DNA from: an uncultured Collinsella sp.
GTDB taxonomy: Bacteria > Actinomycetota > Coriobacteriia > Coriobacteriales > Coriobacteriaceae
Direction: 5' to 3'
Length of the DNA: 41,195 bases
Assembly: GCA_900544725.1 (NCBI GenBank)
Contig: UQWK01000012.1
Coordinates: 1-41,195, forward strand
The position numbers and the translations under genes were made by a program. Numbering within the stretch: the first letter of the stretch is position 1; every line of letters begins with the position of its first letter. The notes beneath the pieces were generated by a model. That model was given only the letters and a program-made list of their open reading frames with translations. It was not told where the DNA came from and made no database searches. This document shows positions 1-10,289 of the stretch, one piece after another.

Positions 1-1
1 A

Positions 2-24
2 GGAAAGCACTTAATGTGCTTTCC
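2..24. terminator. Hairpin at the window edge
   Basis: A perfect 9-bp inverted repeat (2-10 with 16-24) encloses a 5-nt loop. No T-run follows on the plus strand, and the minus-strand tail lies outside the window. It may be a second terminator behind pnp or belong to a neighbouring gene that is not visible here. Confidence 0.35.
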
Positions 25-81
25 GTCTTGCGCAGGACTGTAGAGCAGGAAACTTTACCCGCGGCCCCCGCCGGGAACAGC

Positions 82-112
82 AAAAGGGCGACCCCTGTCC
101 GGAGTCGCCCTT
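82..112 (-). terminator. Intrinsic terminator of pnp
   Basis: On the minus strand a perfect 9-bp stem (84-92 with 104-112) is followed directly by a short T-run. It lies about 25 bp after the pnp stop codon, so it should end the rpsO-pnp transcription unit. Confidence 0.8.
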
Positions 113-135
113 GCGGTGCTGGTTATGTACGGCTG

Positions 136-2382
<2,247 letters not shown>

Positions 2383-2395
2383 TGTTCTCCTTTAC

Positions 2396-2418
2396 CCCAC
2401 AGGCCCCTTGCCTGCGGG
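2396..2418 (-). promoter_or_regulatory. Hairpin in the pnp leader
   Basis: A 9-bp stem (2396-2404 with 2410-2418, one G-U pair, 5-nt loop) sits just upstream of the pnp ribosome binding site. In enterobacteria PNPase represses its own mRNA through a processed leader hairpin. This stem is a candidate for similar control, but only its position suggests that. A second small stem, CACGCT/AGCGTG, is at 2451-2466. Confidence 0.35.
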
Positions 2419-2485
2419 CTTCTCATGTGACGCGGGCCCCCTGCCCCCGCCACGCTTCAGAGCGTGATTGTTCACGCCCTTACAC

Positions 2486-2517
2486 AAAAAGAGCGCCCCG
2501 CTGCGCAGGACGCTCTT
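2486..2517 (-). terminator. Intrinsic terminator between rpsO and pnp
   Basis: On the minus strand a 10-bp stem (AAGAGCG plus TCC, pairing with GGG plus CGCTCTT) is followed by five T residues. It lies about 15 bp after the rpsO stop codon. The 2383-2531 gap holds this terminator, a small stem and the pnp leader hairpin. Confidence 0.75.
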
Positions 2518-2531
2518 AGCATGTACAAATC

Positions 2532-2810
2532 CTACTGGATGTTGTCGCGGATGCCCAGAGCCTTGATGAGCTCACGGTACTCGACGATGTCGTTCTTCTT
2601 GATGTAGGAGAGAAGACGACGACGACGGCCGACGAGCATGAGCAGGCCACGACGGGTGTGGAAGTCCTTCTGGTGGGACTTCATGTGCTCGGTCAGCTCC
2701 TTGATGCGCTCGGTCAGGATGGCGACCTGAACCTTGGGGTTGCCGGTATCGACCGGGGTGTTACCGAACTGGGCAGTCAGCTCCGCCTTGCGCTCTTTGG
2801 AAACAGTCAT
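2532..2810 (-). CDS. rpsO: Small ribosomal subunit protein S15 (uS15)
   Basis: Primary 16S rRNA-binding protein of the 30S platform. The 92-residue product has the full S15 fold with the conserved segments KVQVAILTERIKELTEHMK, HTRRGLLMLVGRRRRLLSY and a final helix ending LGIRDNIQ. The start is the ATG at 2810, with an AAAGGTG ribosome binding site 6-7 nt upstream. A further 32 codons upstream are open but have no S15 similarity, so I left them out. S15 often represses its own translation through leader RNA; a hairpin 20 nt upstream is listed separately. Confidence 0.98.
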   Translation of the reverse strand: MTVSKERKAELTAQFGNTPVDTGNPKVQVAILTERIKELTEHMKSHQKDFHTRRGLLMLVGRRRRLLSYIKKNDIVEYRELIKALGIRDNIQ

Positions 2811-2830
2811 TGTTTCACCTTTCGTTTTGC

Positions 2831-2846
2831 GTCGCCCACGGGCGAC
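2831..2846 (-). promoter_or_regulatory. Hairpin in the rpsO leader, possible S15 autoregulatory element
   Basis: A perfect GTCGCC/GGCGAC stem with a 4-nt loop lies about 20 nt upstream of the rpsO start. Leader RNAs that bind S15 are known in several phyla, including Actinobacteria, but their structures differ. I infer a role only from the position. Confidence 0.3.
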
Positions 2847-2948
2847 TCGATTCGCCTCGGACTGGGAAGCCGCCGGTGGAGCGAGCAACCAAGGTCGAGG
2901 TACCAACAGGTCGGTATGTTACCACAAGCAGCCCGTGCCTGCGCATCA

Positions 2949-3698
2949 TCACCGACCCAACATGAATTCCATCGCACGGAGACGTTGATCGGTGTGCGTC
3001 GCAGCCCACACATGCGAAAGCCCGAGCAAGAACGCCGCCGTATGCGTGTCGATCCTCTCGACCATAAGCGCATCGAAGGTCATGGACATGAGGGCGCGCA
3101 GCCACGCGACCTCACCGGTCGACACCAGCTCGGCACCCGGAACGCTCGACGCGCACGACCCGCACATGAGACCGCCCGCCTGGGGCGAAAAATACGACAG
3201 CATGGGGTCTCCGCACAGCACGCAGGCCGAAAAATCGGGTCGATAGCCAACGTGCGACAGCAGCTTAAAGACATATGCCGCCACAAGTAGATCCATATGC
3301 GCCGCGTCGAGCCCGCTGCCCACCAGGGCAAGCGCTCGCTGCGTTATGGCAAAGGTAAACGGGTCCTCGGCGTCCTCGAACGAGCACACGCGCGCGACCT
3401 CGGCGATCGCGCTTGCGGCGCATGTCATCTCGTAATCGGGAGCAGCGCCGAGCGGCGCCTCCATAAGCTCGGCCTGGGAAACCACGTCGAGCGACCGTCC
3501 ATGCGCAAGCAGCAGATCAACGGTACAGAACATCTCGCAGCGCGCAGCCAGGCGTCCGCCGGGTTTGCGGGCGCCCTTTGCCACAGCACGAACCTGCCGA
3601 CCCCGCTCGTCAAGCATCGTCAGGATCAGGTCCGTCTCTTTGAGCTTCGTCTTATCGAGCACGAGCACTTTCGTGCGATATGTACGAGAACCTGCCAT
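2949..3698 (-). CDS. recO: DNA repair protein RecO
   Basis: Recombination mediator that works with RecF and RecR to load RecA on SSB-coated single strands and to anneal strands. The 249-residue length is typical. An N-terminal OB fold (KVLVLDKTKLKETDLILTML) is followed by a helical domain with a zinc-binding set: Cys159, Cys162, Cys179 and Cys182 in CVLCGD and CGSC. It is the last gene of the lepA-recO run, 15 bp after era, the usual era-recO order. No clear terminator follows; the next 138 bp carry the rpsO leader. Confidence 0.96.
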   Translation of the reverse strand: MAGSRTYRTKVLVLDKTKLKETDLILTMLDERGRQVRAVAKGARKPGGRLAARCEMFCTVDLLLAHGRSLDVVSQAELMEAPLGAAPDYEMTCAASAIAEVARVCSFEDAEDPFTFAITQRALALVGSGLDAAHMDLLVAAYVFKLLSHVGYRPDFSACVLCGDPMLSYFSPQAGGLMCGSCASSVPGAELVSTGEVAWLRALMSMTFDALMVERIDTHTAAFLLGLSHVWAATHTDQRLRAMEFMLGR

Positions 3699-3713
3699 TC
3701 GCGCCGCGTGTCC

Positions 3714-4781
3714 CTAATCCTCGGCGTTATAGCCAAAGCGGCGAATCTGGGCCTCGTCGTCACGCCAGCCGGCCTTGACCTTCACGTCCAGCTCCAAAAA
3801 GACCTGGGTGCCAAAGATGCGCTCAAGGTCGCGACGGGCGTCGATGCCGATATGTTTGATCATCTCGCCGCCCTTGCCGATGATGATGCCCTTTTGGCCC
3901 TCGCGCTCGACGTAAATGGTGGCGTGCACGCGCAGCACCTTCTTGGTCTGCTCAAGCGCATCGCAAATCACGCCCACGGAGTGCGGGATCTCATCACGGG
4001 TGCGGCGCAAGACCTTCTCGCGCACAAACTCGGCAACGAGCGTCTCATCGGAAGCGTCGGTACCCATGTCCTCGGGGAACCAACGCGGACCCTCGGGCAA
4101 AAAGTGCGCAACGGTCTCGATGAAGGCATCGACGTTAAAGTTCTTGACCGACGACGTCACGATCTCGTCGTCATATTCCATAAGCTCGTGGGCGGCCTTA
4201 AGCTGCTCCATGACCTGTGCGGGGTCGGCTTCATCGGCCTTGGTGAGCACCAGGACCTTCTTGGAACGGGCATTCTTGACACGCTCGGCAACCCAGGCGT
4301 CTCCCCTGCCGATCGGTTTAGTGGCATCAATCAAAAACGCGACAACATCGACATCGTTCAGCTCGAACAGCGCGCTCTTGTTGAGCTCGGACCCTAGACC
4401 GTCCTTGGGCTTGTGGATACCCGGGGTATCGACAAAGACCAGCTGGTAGCCGGGGCGGTTGACGACGGCGCGCATGCGACGGCGGGTCGTCTGGGCCACC
4501 GGCGAGGTGATGGCGACCTTTTTGCCATAGCAGGCATTGAGCAGCGTGGACTTGCCGGCGTTGGGACGACCGACCAGGGCCACGAAGCCACTGCGGAAAC
4601 CGGGCTCAACGTCGCCAAAGCCCGCGAGGCTGTCGTCCTCGTCGCACAGGGCGTCGAGTTCCTCGTCGCTCATGCCCTCAAACGGGTCGAACTCCTCGAC
4701 TTCCTCATAGGCCTCGGTCGCCTTAGCATCCGGGGACTCGTCGTCCAAAATTTCATCGATAGGCTGCATATTGTCGGACAT
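3714..4781 (-). CDS. era: GTPase Era with an acidic N-terminal extension
   Basis: Ribosome assembly GTPase that binds the 3' end of 16S rRNA. G1 is GRPNAGKS (residues 71-78), the G2 region is SPVAQTTRRR, G3 is DTPG (118-121), and the C-terminal KH domain carries IIIGKGGEMIKHIG. Two points are unusual. G4 reads TKAD (180-183) rather than NKxD. About 60 residues precede the G domain and are very rich in Asp and Glu, which makes the 355-residue protein longer than the usual 300 or so. The start has an AAAGGGA-type ribosome binding site. It lies 12 bp after dgkA and close to ybeY, as in many bacteria. Confidence 0.96.
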   Translation of the reverse strand: MSDNMQPIDEILDDESPDAKATEAYEEVEEFDPFEGMSDEELDALCDEDDSLAGFGDVEPGFRSGFVALVGRPNAGKSTLLNACYGKKVAITSPVAQTTRRRMRAVVNRPGYQLVFVDTPGIHKPKDGLGSELNKSALFELNDVDVVAFLIDATKPIGRGDAWVAERVKNARSKKVLVLTKADEADPAQVMEQLKAAHELMEYDDEIVTSSVKNFNVDAFIETVAHFLPEGPRWFPEDMGTDASDETLVAEFVREKVLRRTRDEIPHSVGVICDALEQTKKVLRVHATIYVEREGQKGIIIGKGGEMIKHIGIDARRDLERIFGTQVFLELDVKVKAGWRDDEAQIRRFGYNAED

Positions 4782-4793
4782 GGGAATCCCTTT

Positions 4794-5171
4794 CTAAATA
4801 AAACCGAGCGCGTGGGCAAATACCAGCAAGCCCACAATCGCGGCGGTGATTGAAAATACGTATACCGAGGCGGCGGCGATGTCCTTGGCGCGTTTTGCCA
4901 GCGGATGGAGCTCCTGGGTCGCCAGATCGACAATGGCCTCCATGGCGGTATTGCACAGCTCGCCGTGAATCACCAGGCCGCAGCAGATGATAATCGTGGC
5001 CCACTCGGCAATGTCGAGCCCCACGATGCAGCCGGCAATGATGGTGCACACGCCCGCTACGAGCATAACCTTAATGTTGCGCTCGGTCTTGACGGCGGTG
5101 ACGAAGCCCTCCATGGCGTAGGAGAACGACTTTAAAAAGGACGGATGGTCCTTGTTCGATCCGGGAATCAT
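4794..5171 (-). CDS. dgkA: Diacylglycerol/undecaprenol kinase, DgkA family
   Basis: Small integral membrane kinase that recycles undecaprenol or diacylglycerol; in Gram-positive bacteria the usual substrate is undecaprenol. The 125 residues hold about three transmembrane segments and the family signature ELCNTAMEAIVDL (71-83), followed by HPLAKRAKDIAAASV. Glu71 and Glu78 correspond to metal- and catalysis-related acidic residues. It sits between ybeY (9 bp) and era (12 bp), a common trio. The substrate is inferred from the phylum. Confidence 0.9.
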   Translation of the reverse strand: MIPGSNKDHPSFLKSFSYAMEGFVTAVKTERNIKVMLVAGVCTIIAGCIVGLDIAEWATIIICCGLVIHGELCNTAMEAIVDLATQELHPLAKRAKDIAAASVYVFSITAAIVGLLVFAHALGFI

Positions 5172-5180
5172 AAGCGGCTC

Positions 5181-5690
5181 CTAGTCGTGGGCATGATTGG
5201 TGATGGGGCCGACGTGAACGAGTTTGGGGTCCTCGCCGCGCTCGAGCGCCAGATCGCGCAGGATAGCGTCCTCGCGGGCCTCCATGACCTCGGCCTCGTC
5301 GTCCTCGATATGGTCATACCCCAGCAGGTGTAGCATGCCGTGTACGAGCATCAGGCGGCACTCGTCGGCAGGGCTATTGCCAAAGCCGGGGGCCTGACGG
5401 GCAATGACCTGCGGGGCCAAGATGATATCGCCGAGCTCGAGCGTCTCGTCGGCGGGAATATCCTCGTCAAAGGCCGAGTCGCATTCAAACGAGAGCACAT
5501 CGGTGGTGCGGTCGATGCCACGCCACTCGTGGTTGAGCTCGTGCATCTCGTCCTCGTCGACATACGAAAGGGAAATCTCGACTTCACGTTCAACGCCCTC
5601 GGCGGCAAGCACAACCTCGCAGATGTGCTCCACCTCCTGCGCGTCGAGCAGCGTATCGAGCTCGGCATCGTTGCTGATCAATACACTCAA
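5181..5690 (-). CDS. ybeY: Endoribonuclease YbeY (rRNA maturation)
   Basis: Metal-dependent RNase involved in 16S rRNA 3'-end maturation and ribosome quality control. The zinc motif HGMLHLLGYDH is complete (His117, His121, His127). The 169-residue length is normal. The start is TTG at 5690, which overlaps the phoH stop as TTGA and has AAAGGAG five bases upstream, so a non-ATG start is well supported. The phoH-ybeY-dgkA-era order is widely conserved and fits an RNA-processing and ribosome cluster. Confidence 0.96.
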   Translation of the reverse strand: MSVLISNDAELDTLLDAQEVEHICEVVLAAEGVEREVEISLSYVDEDEMHELNHEWRGIDRTTDVLSFECDSAFDEDIPADETLELGDIILAPQVIARQAPGFGNSPADECRLMLVHGMLHLLGYDHIEDDEAEVMEAREDAILRDLALERGEDPKLVHVGPITNHAHD

Positions 5691-6673
5691 CGGGACTCCT
5701 TTCGGTCGCGCGAGCGCTGCTCGCGCACGTCATCATAAGCATCATATGCCTCAACGATACGACCCACTAGGGCATGGCGCACCACGTCGGCGCGCTCCAG
5801 GTGTGCAAACGCCACATCGTCGACACGGCCCAAAATCTTCTCAACATCCGCCAAGCCACCACGACGACCCACCAGGTCGCGCTGGCTGAGGTCGCCGGTA
5901 ATCACGAACTTGGAGTTGAATCCAAGGCGTGTCAGGAACATCTTCATCTGCTCGGGCGTAGTATTTTGCGCCTCGTCGAGCACCACGAAAGCATCGCTCA
6001 GCGTACGACCGCGCATATAGGCAAGCGGGGCGATCTCGATCACGCCGCGCTCCATAAGCTCATCGGTGCGCTCGCGATCCATCATGTCAAAAAGGGCGTC
6101 GTAGAGCGGACGCATGTACGGATCGATCTTTTCCTCGAGGGTGCCAGGCAAAAAGCCCAGGTTCTCCCCCGCCTCGACAACAGGACGCGTCAAGATCAAA
6201 CGGCCCACCTCATGGCGCTTGAGCGCGGCAACGGCGAGCGCCATGGCCAGATAGGTCTTACCGGTACCGGCAGGACCCAAGCCAAAGGTGATGGTATGCG
6301 AGCGAATGGCATCCACATAGCGCTTTTGCCCGAGCGTCTTGGGGCGAATGACGCGACCGCGATACGAAAGCAGCACGTCATCGCGAAGCGACGTAGCCTC
6401 GTGCTCACCATCGCGCAAGACGGCCAGGCAGCGAGAGACATCGTCGGCAGACAGGGTACGACCGGCCGCCGCCTCGCGAAAAGCATGTTCGAAAAAGCGA
6501 GCCACGAGTTCGACCTCGTCCGGGTCACCGCTCACGGCGATGCTATCGCCACGGGCGACCACATGGGCGCGAACCAAGCTCTCGAGTGCACGAAGGACAC
6601 CGTCGCCGGCGCCCAAAACGCACGAGGGATCAATTCCCTCGGGAACAGTAAGTCTAATCTTCGAGGCTTCCAT
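5687..6673 (-). CDS. phoH: PhoH-like ATPase
   Basis: PhoH-family P-loop NTPase, often linked genetically to YbeY and thought to act on RNA; its precise role is unsettled. An N-terminal region of about 100 residues includes a KH-like stretch. Walker A is GPAGTGKT (133-140) and Walker B is VVLDEAQN (near 230). I chose ATG 6673 because GGGAGG lies just upstream and the sequence MEASKIRLTVPEG fits the family. An open frame continues 35 codons further but runs inside mtaB. The gene overlaps the end of mtaB by 20 bp and the start of ybeY by 4 bp. Confidence 0.94.
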   Translation of the reverse strand: MEASKIRLTVPEGIDPSCVLGAGDGVLRALESLVRAHVVARGDSIAVSGDPDEVELVARFFEHAFREAAAGRTLSADDVSRCLAVLRDGEHEATSLRDDVLLSYRGRVIRPKTLGQKRYVDAIRSHTITFGLGPAGTGKTYLAMALAVAALKRHEVGRLILTRPVVEAGENLGFLPGTLEEKIDPYMRPLYDALFDMMDRERTDELMERGVIEIAPLAYMRGRTLSDAFVVLDEAQNTTPEQMKMFLTRLGFNSKFVITGDLSQRDLVGRRGGLADVEKILGRVDDVAFAHLERADVVRHALVGRIVEAYDAYDDVREQRSRDRKESR

Positions 6674-7946
6674 GGACCTCCCTGCGCGCATGGACCAAGC
6701 CGGAATCATCGACTCCGATGATAGCAACATCGAGCAGGCACGGGGCTGTAAGTCCACAGGTATCGTCAAGACGGGCATGATGGAACGAACCGAGCGTCAG
6801 GCTATCACCATACTCGAGCACGGCACGCTCGACAGTGCCCACGCGACGACGAGCATCGGCAATAGCGAGCTCCTGCGCCGTGTCTCGCATACGACGGCTG
6901 CGCTCGGCCATAACCTCGGGCGGCACCTGGTCGGGCATGTCGGCAGCAAGGGTACCGGGACGCTTGCTATAGCGGAACACGTGCATACGCGAGAAACCCA
7001 CACGGCGGCACAGCGCCAGCGACTCCTCGAACTCCTGATCCGTCTCGCCGGGAAAACCGACGATAACGTCGCACGAAAGCGACGCCTGCGGCAGGTTGGC
7101 GCGAATCATGCGCACCGTGCCCTCAAAGGTCTCGGCGCTATAGGGACGGCCCATGCGATGCAGCGTCGCCGTGCAACCAGACTGCACGGGCAGATGCAAA
7201 AACGGGGCGATACGCTGCGGATAGCGCGCCATCACCTTGAGCAAGCGCTCGGAAATATCCATGGGTTCGACCGAAGAGATACGCACGTGGGCAATCTCGG
7301 TGCGCTCCATGATGGCCTCGAGTAGCTCATCGATCTCGACATGCTCGTCGGTCGCGCTCTTGCCGTCATAGGCGCCCAGGTTCACGCCAGTCAGCACCAC
7401 TTCGGGCACGCCGGCCTCCTGCGCCTCGCGCACCTGATCGAGCACGGACTCGACGGGCACGGAGCGCTCAGGGCCGCGGGCCTTCCACACGATGCAGTAG
7501 GTGCAGCGATGGTTGCAGCCATCCTGGATCTTCACGCCCAGGCGTGAGCGACCGAGTGCGTCGACCACATCGCCTTCGCTGCAAGCGGGAACACTATCGG
7601 ATTCGACGCCCAGCACCTCACAGACGCGCTCGGAGACATCAATCTTGGACGGCTCGGCGATCACACGATCCGAGAGTTCCAGCAGCTCCTCGGGGTGCAG
7701 GTTGACCACACAGCCGGTAACGACCACGTAGGGCTCGCCCGGATAGGCAAGCGCATGACGGACGGCCTTGCGGGTCTTGGCCTCGGCCTCGCCCGTAACG
7801 GCGCAGGTATTGATGACGATCAGCTCGGCATCTTGGGGCTCCACCATCGCAAAGCCCAGGCGCATAAGATCGGCAGTGATACGGTCGGACTCAACCCGGT
7901 TGACGCGGCAGCCGAGGTTGACGACAGAAATATGGGGTGCGAGCAC
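6654..7946 (-). CDS. mtaB: tRNA (t6A37) methylthiotransferase MtaB
   Basis: Radical SAM enzyme that converts t6A to ms2t6A at position 37 of ANN-decoding tRNAs. The N-terminal UPF0004 cluster cysteines are Cys13 (NLGCRVN), Cys48 (NTCAVTGEA) and Cys79 (VVTGCVVN). The radical SAM motif CNHRCTYC holds Cys144, Cys148 and Cys151. A short TRAM-like region ends the 430-residue protein. It is MtaB rather than MiaB or RimO by the LGCRVN start and the CRVNRVES segment. The start is GTG with AAGGAG three bases upstream. dnaJ ends 9 bp upstream, as in many Gram-positive dnaJ-mtaB clusters. Confidence 0.93.
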   Translation of the reverse strand: MLAPHISVVNLGCRVNRVESDRITADLMRLGFAMVEPQDAELIVINTCAVTGEAEAKTRKAVRHALAYPGEPYVVVTGCVVNLHPEELLELSDRVIAEPSKIDVSERVCEVLGVESDSVPACSEGDVVDALGRSRLGVKIQDGCNHRCTYCIVWKARGPERSVPVESVLDQVREAQEAGVPEVVLTGVNLGAYDGKSATDEHVEIDELLEAIMERTEIAHVRISSVEPMDISERLLKVMARYPQRIAPFLHLPVQSGCTATLHRMGRPYSAETFEGTVRMIRANLPQASLSCDVIVGFPGETDQEFEESLALCRRVGFSRMHVFRYSKRPGTLAADMPDQVPPEVMAERSRRMRDTAQELAIADARRRVGTVERAVLEYGDSLTLGSFHHARLDDTCGLTAPCLLDVAIIGVDDSGLVHARREVHGSLED

Positions 7947-7955
7947 ACGGGCTCC

Positions 7956-9104
7956 TTAATCGAGGATGTCGTCGAGGGCACTCTTGATACGGTCAGTCAC
8001 CGACTTCTTGCCGGGTGCAACGTCATCGCCCATCTCGTCGGCAAAGGCCTGGAGCAACTCGCGCTGCTTGTTGGAGAGGTTGGTGGGAACGACCACACGC
8101 AGCTGCACGATCAGGCGGCCGCGCGAGCCGCCACCGCCGATGCGGGGCATGCCGTAGTTGTTAACGCTCACGGTGTCACCATACTGCGCGCCGGCGGGAA
8201 CCGTCACCTTAACGACCTCATCGGGCATGATGCCCTCGACCTCGATATCGCAACCAAGCGCGGCCTGGGCGATCGAGATATCGCTCACCAGGTACAGGTC
8301 GTCGCCATTGCGCTTAAAGCGCTCGTGGTCGGCGACGCGCACGTTGACGATCAGATCGCCCGAGGGCTCGCCGCGAAGGCCGGCCTCGCCAAAGCCACTC
8401 ACGCGCAGCTGGCGACCAGTCGAGACGCCGGCGGGAATATCGATATCGATCTTTTCGTGCGAAGGCGTGCGGCCCTGACCGTCACAGGTCTCGCAGGGAT
8501 GGTCGATAACCGTGCCCTCACCATGGCAGTCGGGGCAAGGAGAGGAAGACTGAACCTGGCCCAGGAACGAACGCTGGACCGTGGTGACATAGCCCGTGCC
8601 GTGGCAGCGGCCGCACTGCTTTTCCTGTGCGCCCTCGGCCCTACCGGTGCCGTTGCAGTCGTCACAGGGAGCCAGGCGATCGTAGCTGATCGTCTTTTTG
8701 CAACCGAGTGCGGCCTCTTCGAGCGTCACCGAAAGCGAGATGGCCATGTCGCGACCGCGACGACGCTCACGACGGCTACGGGCGCCACCACCGGCGCCAC
8801 CGCCAAAGAACGACGAGAACAGGTCGTCCATGCCCATGCCGCCAAAGATATCGTTGATGTCGACATAGCCAGAGCCACCAGGGCCGTCAGCGGAGCCAAA
8901 GCGATCGTAGTTCGCGCGCTTCTGCTCATCGGAAAGAACGGAATACGCCTCGTTGAGCTCTTTAAACTTGGTCTCGGCCTCGGGGTCGTCCGAAACATCC
9001 GGGTGTACGGTACGGGCCTTCTTTAGAAACGCGCGCTTGATCGTCCGCGCGTCGGCATCCTTGTTGACGCCAAGTACCTCGTAGTAATCCCTATTTTCCG
9101 ACAC
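7956..9104 (-). CDS. dnaJ: Chaperone protein DnaJ (type A)
   Basis: Hsp40 co-chaperone that stimulates DnaK. All class A parts are present in 382 residues: a J domain with HPD at 34-36, a Gly/Phe-rich linker (DIFGGMGMDDLFSSFFGGG), four CxxCxGxG zinc repeats (CDDCNGTG, CGRCHGTG, CPDCHGEG, CETCDGQG) and both C-terminal peptide-binding domains. I place the start at GTG 9104 because AAGGA lies seven bases upstream; 22 further codons are open but have no similarity. It follows a second, shortened J-protein gene. No CIRCE or HAIR element was seen upstream. Confidence 0.97.
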   Translation of the reverse strand: MSENRDYYEVLGVNKDADARTIKRAFLKKARTVHPDVSDDPEAETKFKELNEAYSVLSDEQKRANYDRFGSADGPGGSGYVDINDIFGGMGMDDLFSSFFGGGAGGGARSRRERRRGRDMAISLSVTLEEAALGCKKTISYDRLAPCDDCNGTGRAEGAQEKQCGRCHGTGYVTTVQRSFLGQVQSSSPCPDCHGEGTVIDHPCETCDGQGRTPSHEKIDIDIPAGVSTGRQLRVSGFGEAGLRGEPSGDLIVNVRVADHERFKRNGDDLYLVSDISIAQAALGCDIEVEGIMPDEVVKVTVPAGAQYGDTVSVNNYGMPRIGGGGSRGRLIVQLRVVVPTNLSNKQRELLQAFADEMGDDVAPGKKSVTDRIKSALDDILD

Positions 9105-9111
9105 GACCGAA

Positions 9112-9150
9112 TCCTTCCGACTTTCATTATTGTCACAGAGCGTCCTATAC
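9112..9150 (-). promoter_or_regulatory. Candidate promoter upstream of dnaJ
   Basis: In the 81-bp gap before dnaJ the minus strand reads TTGGGT, a 17-nt spacer, then AATAAT. The -10 is good and the -35 is weak. If real, it would let dnaJ be expressed apart from the upstream operon. Confidence 0.25.
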
Positions 9151-9185
9151 CCAAGCTGGGCAGGTCGCAAACAGAGGGTTTTATG

Positions 9186-10289
9186 TTATTGCATTCCGTA
9201 GGGCGAAAGCATGGCACGCTGAGAGCAGCTTGCGAACCATACCGACACGAGTGCAAACATAAATCCGTTGGCAAAACCATTGGCAAACTGCATCGCGCCG
9301 CGCTTCCACCACAGCAGGCTTCGGTGAAGCACGCCATCCGAGAGCACCATAAACAGGCCCATGGCAAACGGAATGAAGCACATCATGGCAAAGGCCGAGA
9401 ACACGCCCGAAATGGCTGACAGAACCAAGAACGGCGCGATGATGCCCATGAGGTAGAAGCCGGTACGCGCTTTGCCTTCCAGGCGCTCGGCCTCAACATG
9501 TGCACGTCCGACTAGGTCGCCGCCCGAGGCACCATTGGTGCCCGCGTGACCCATATTGGGGATGCGCACTTCGTCGCCATCGTGCGTGCCAGCGGGAAAC
9601 TCAATCGTCTGCTCGGAGGTCACGCGGGTACGACCGCTGCCACCGCAATCGGGGCACGGATCGGCCACAACCTTGCCGGAACCGCCGCACTCGGGGCAGA
9701 CCGACTGGAACGTACCGGCGCCGAACAGGAAGGACAGGTCGACGTCGATATGGCCGCGACCGCCGCAGCTCGGACAGGTATGGGCATGCTCTGACGACAC
9801 GGAGCCCGATCCGCCGCAATGCCCACAGGTATCGAAATGCGCGTAGCGCACGGTCTTACGGGTGCCTTCCTTGGCCTCCTTGGCGTCAAGCTTAATGTCG
9901 ACGACCACGTTGGCGCCACTCTCGGGGTTGTAGGCCGCCTGGCCGCGACGGGGCTGACCCCAGGCACCGCCAAAGGGGAAACCGCCCTCAAAGGGATTGC
10001 CATAGCCCGTGCTGCCGGCGTAGCCGCCACCATAGGGCGAAGCCGTAGGAGCACCGGCAAAGGGATTGCCCGAGCGCATGGCGTCATAACGCGCACGCTT
10101 CTGCTCATCCGAAAGTACGGCATAGGCTTCGGAAACCTCTTTAAACTTTTCCTCGGCACCCGGCTCTTTATTGACGTCCGGATGGAGCTTACGGGCCTTC
10201 TGCTGGAAGGCCTTTTGAATATCACGCGAGGTGGCGTCCTTGGAGACACCCAAAATCTCGTAGTAATCTTTTTCGTTCATCGTCGCCAT
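9186..10289 (-). CDS. DnaJ-like protein with C-terminal membrane segments
   Basis: This is a J-domain protein of unusual design. The J domain has HPD at 36-38. A Gly/Phe/Pro-rich linker (73-115) contains several PF and GG steps. Four zinc repeats follow (CGHCGGSG, CPSCGGRG, CPECGGSG, CPDCGGSG; Cys155 to about Cys215). Only part of C-terminal domain I remains (TIEFPAGTHDGDEVRIPNMG, then GGDLVGRAHVEAERL). From about residue 278 to 356 the chain is hydrophobic, with probably three transmembrane helices, where a normal DnaJ has domain II. It is therefore likely a membrane-anchored DnaK recruiter. ATG 10289 has AGGAGG nine bases upstream. It lies between hemW and dnaJ, where hrcA is often found. 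The J and zinc domains are clear; the role is inference. Confidence 0.88.
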   Translation of the reverse strand: MATMNEKDYYEILGVSKDATSRDIQKAFQQKARKLHPDVNKEPGAEEKFKEVSEAYAVLSDEQKRARYDAMRSGNPFAGAPTASPYGGGYAGSTGYGNPFEGGFPFGGAWGQPRRGQAAYNPESGANVVVDIKLDAKEAKEGTRKTVRYAHFDTCGHCGGSGSVSSEHAHTCPSCGGRGHIDVDLSFLFGAGTFQSVCPECGGSGKVVADPCPDCGGSGRTRVTSEQTIEFPAGTHDGDEVRIPNMGHAGTNGASGGDLVGRAHVEAERLEGKARTGFYLMGIIAPFLVLSAISGVFSAFAMMCFIPFAMGLFMVLSDGVLHRSLLWWKRGAMQFANGFANGFMFALVSVWFASCSQRAMLSPYGMQ

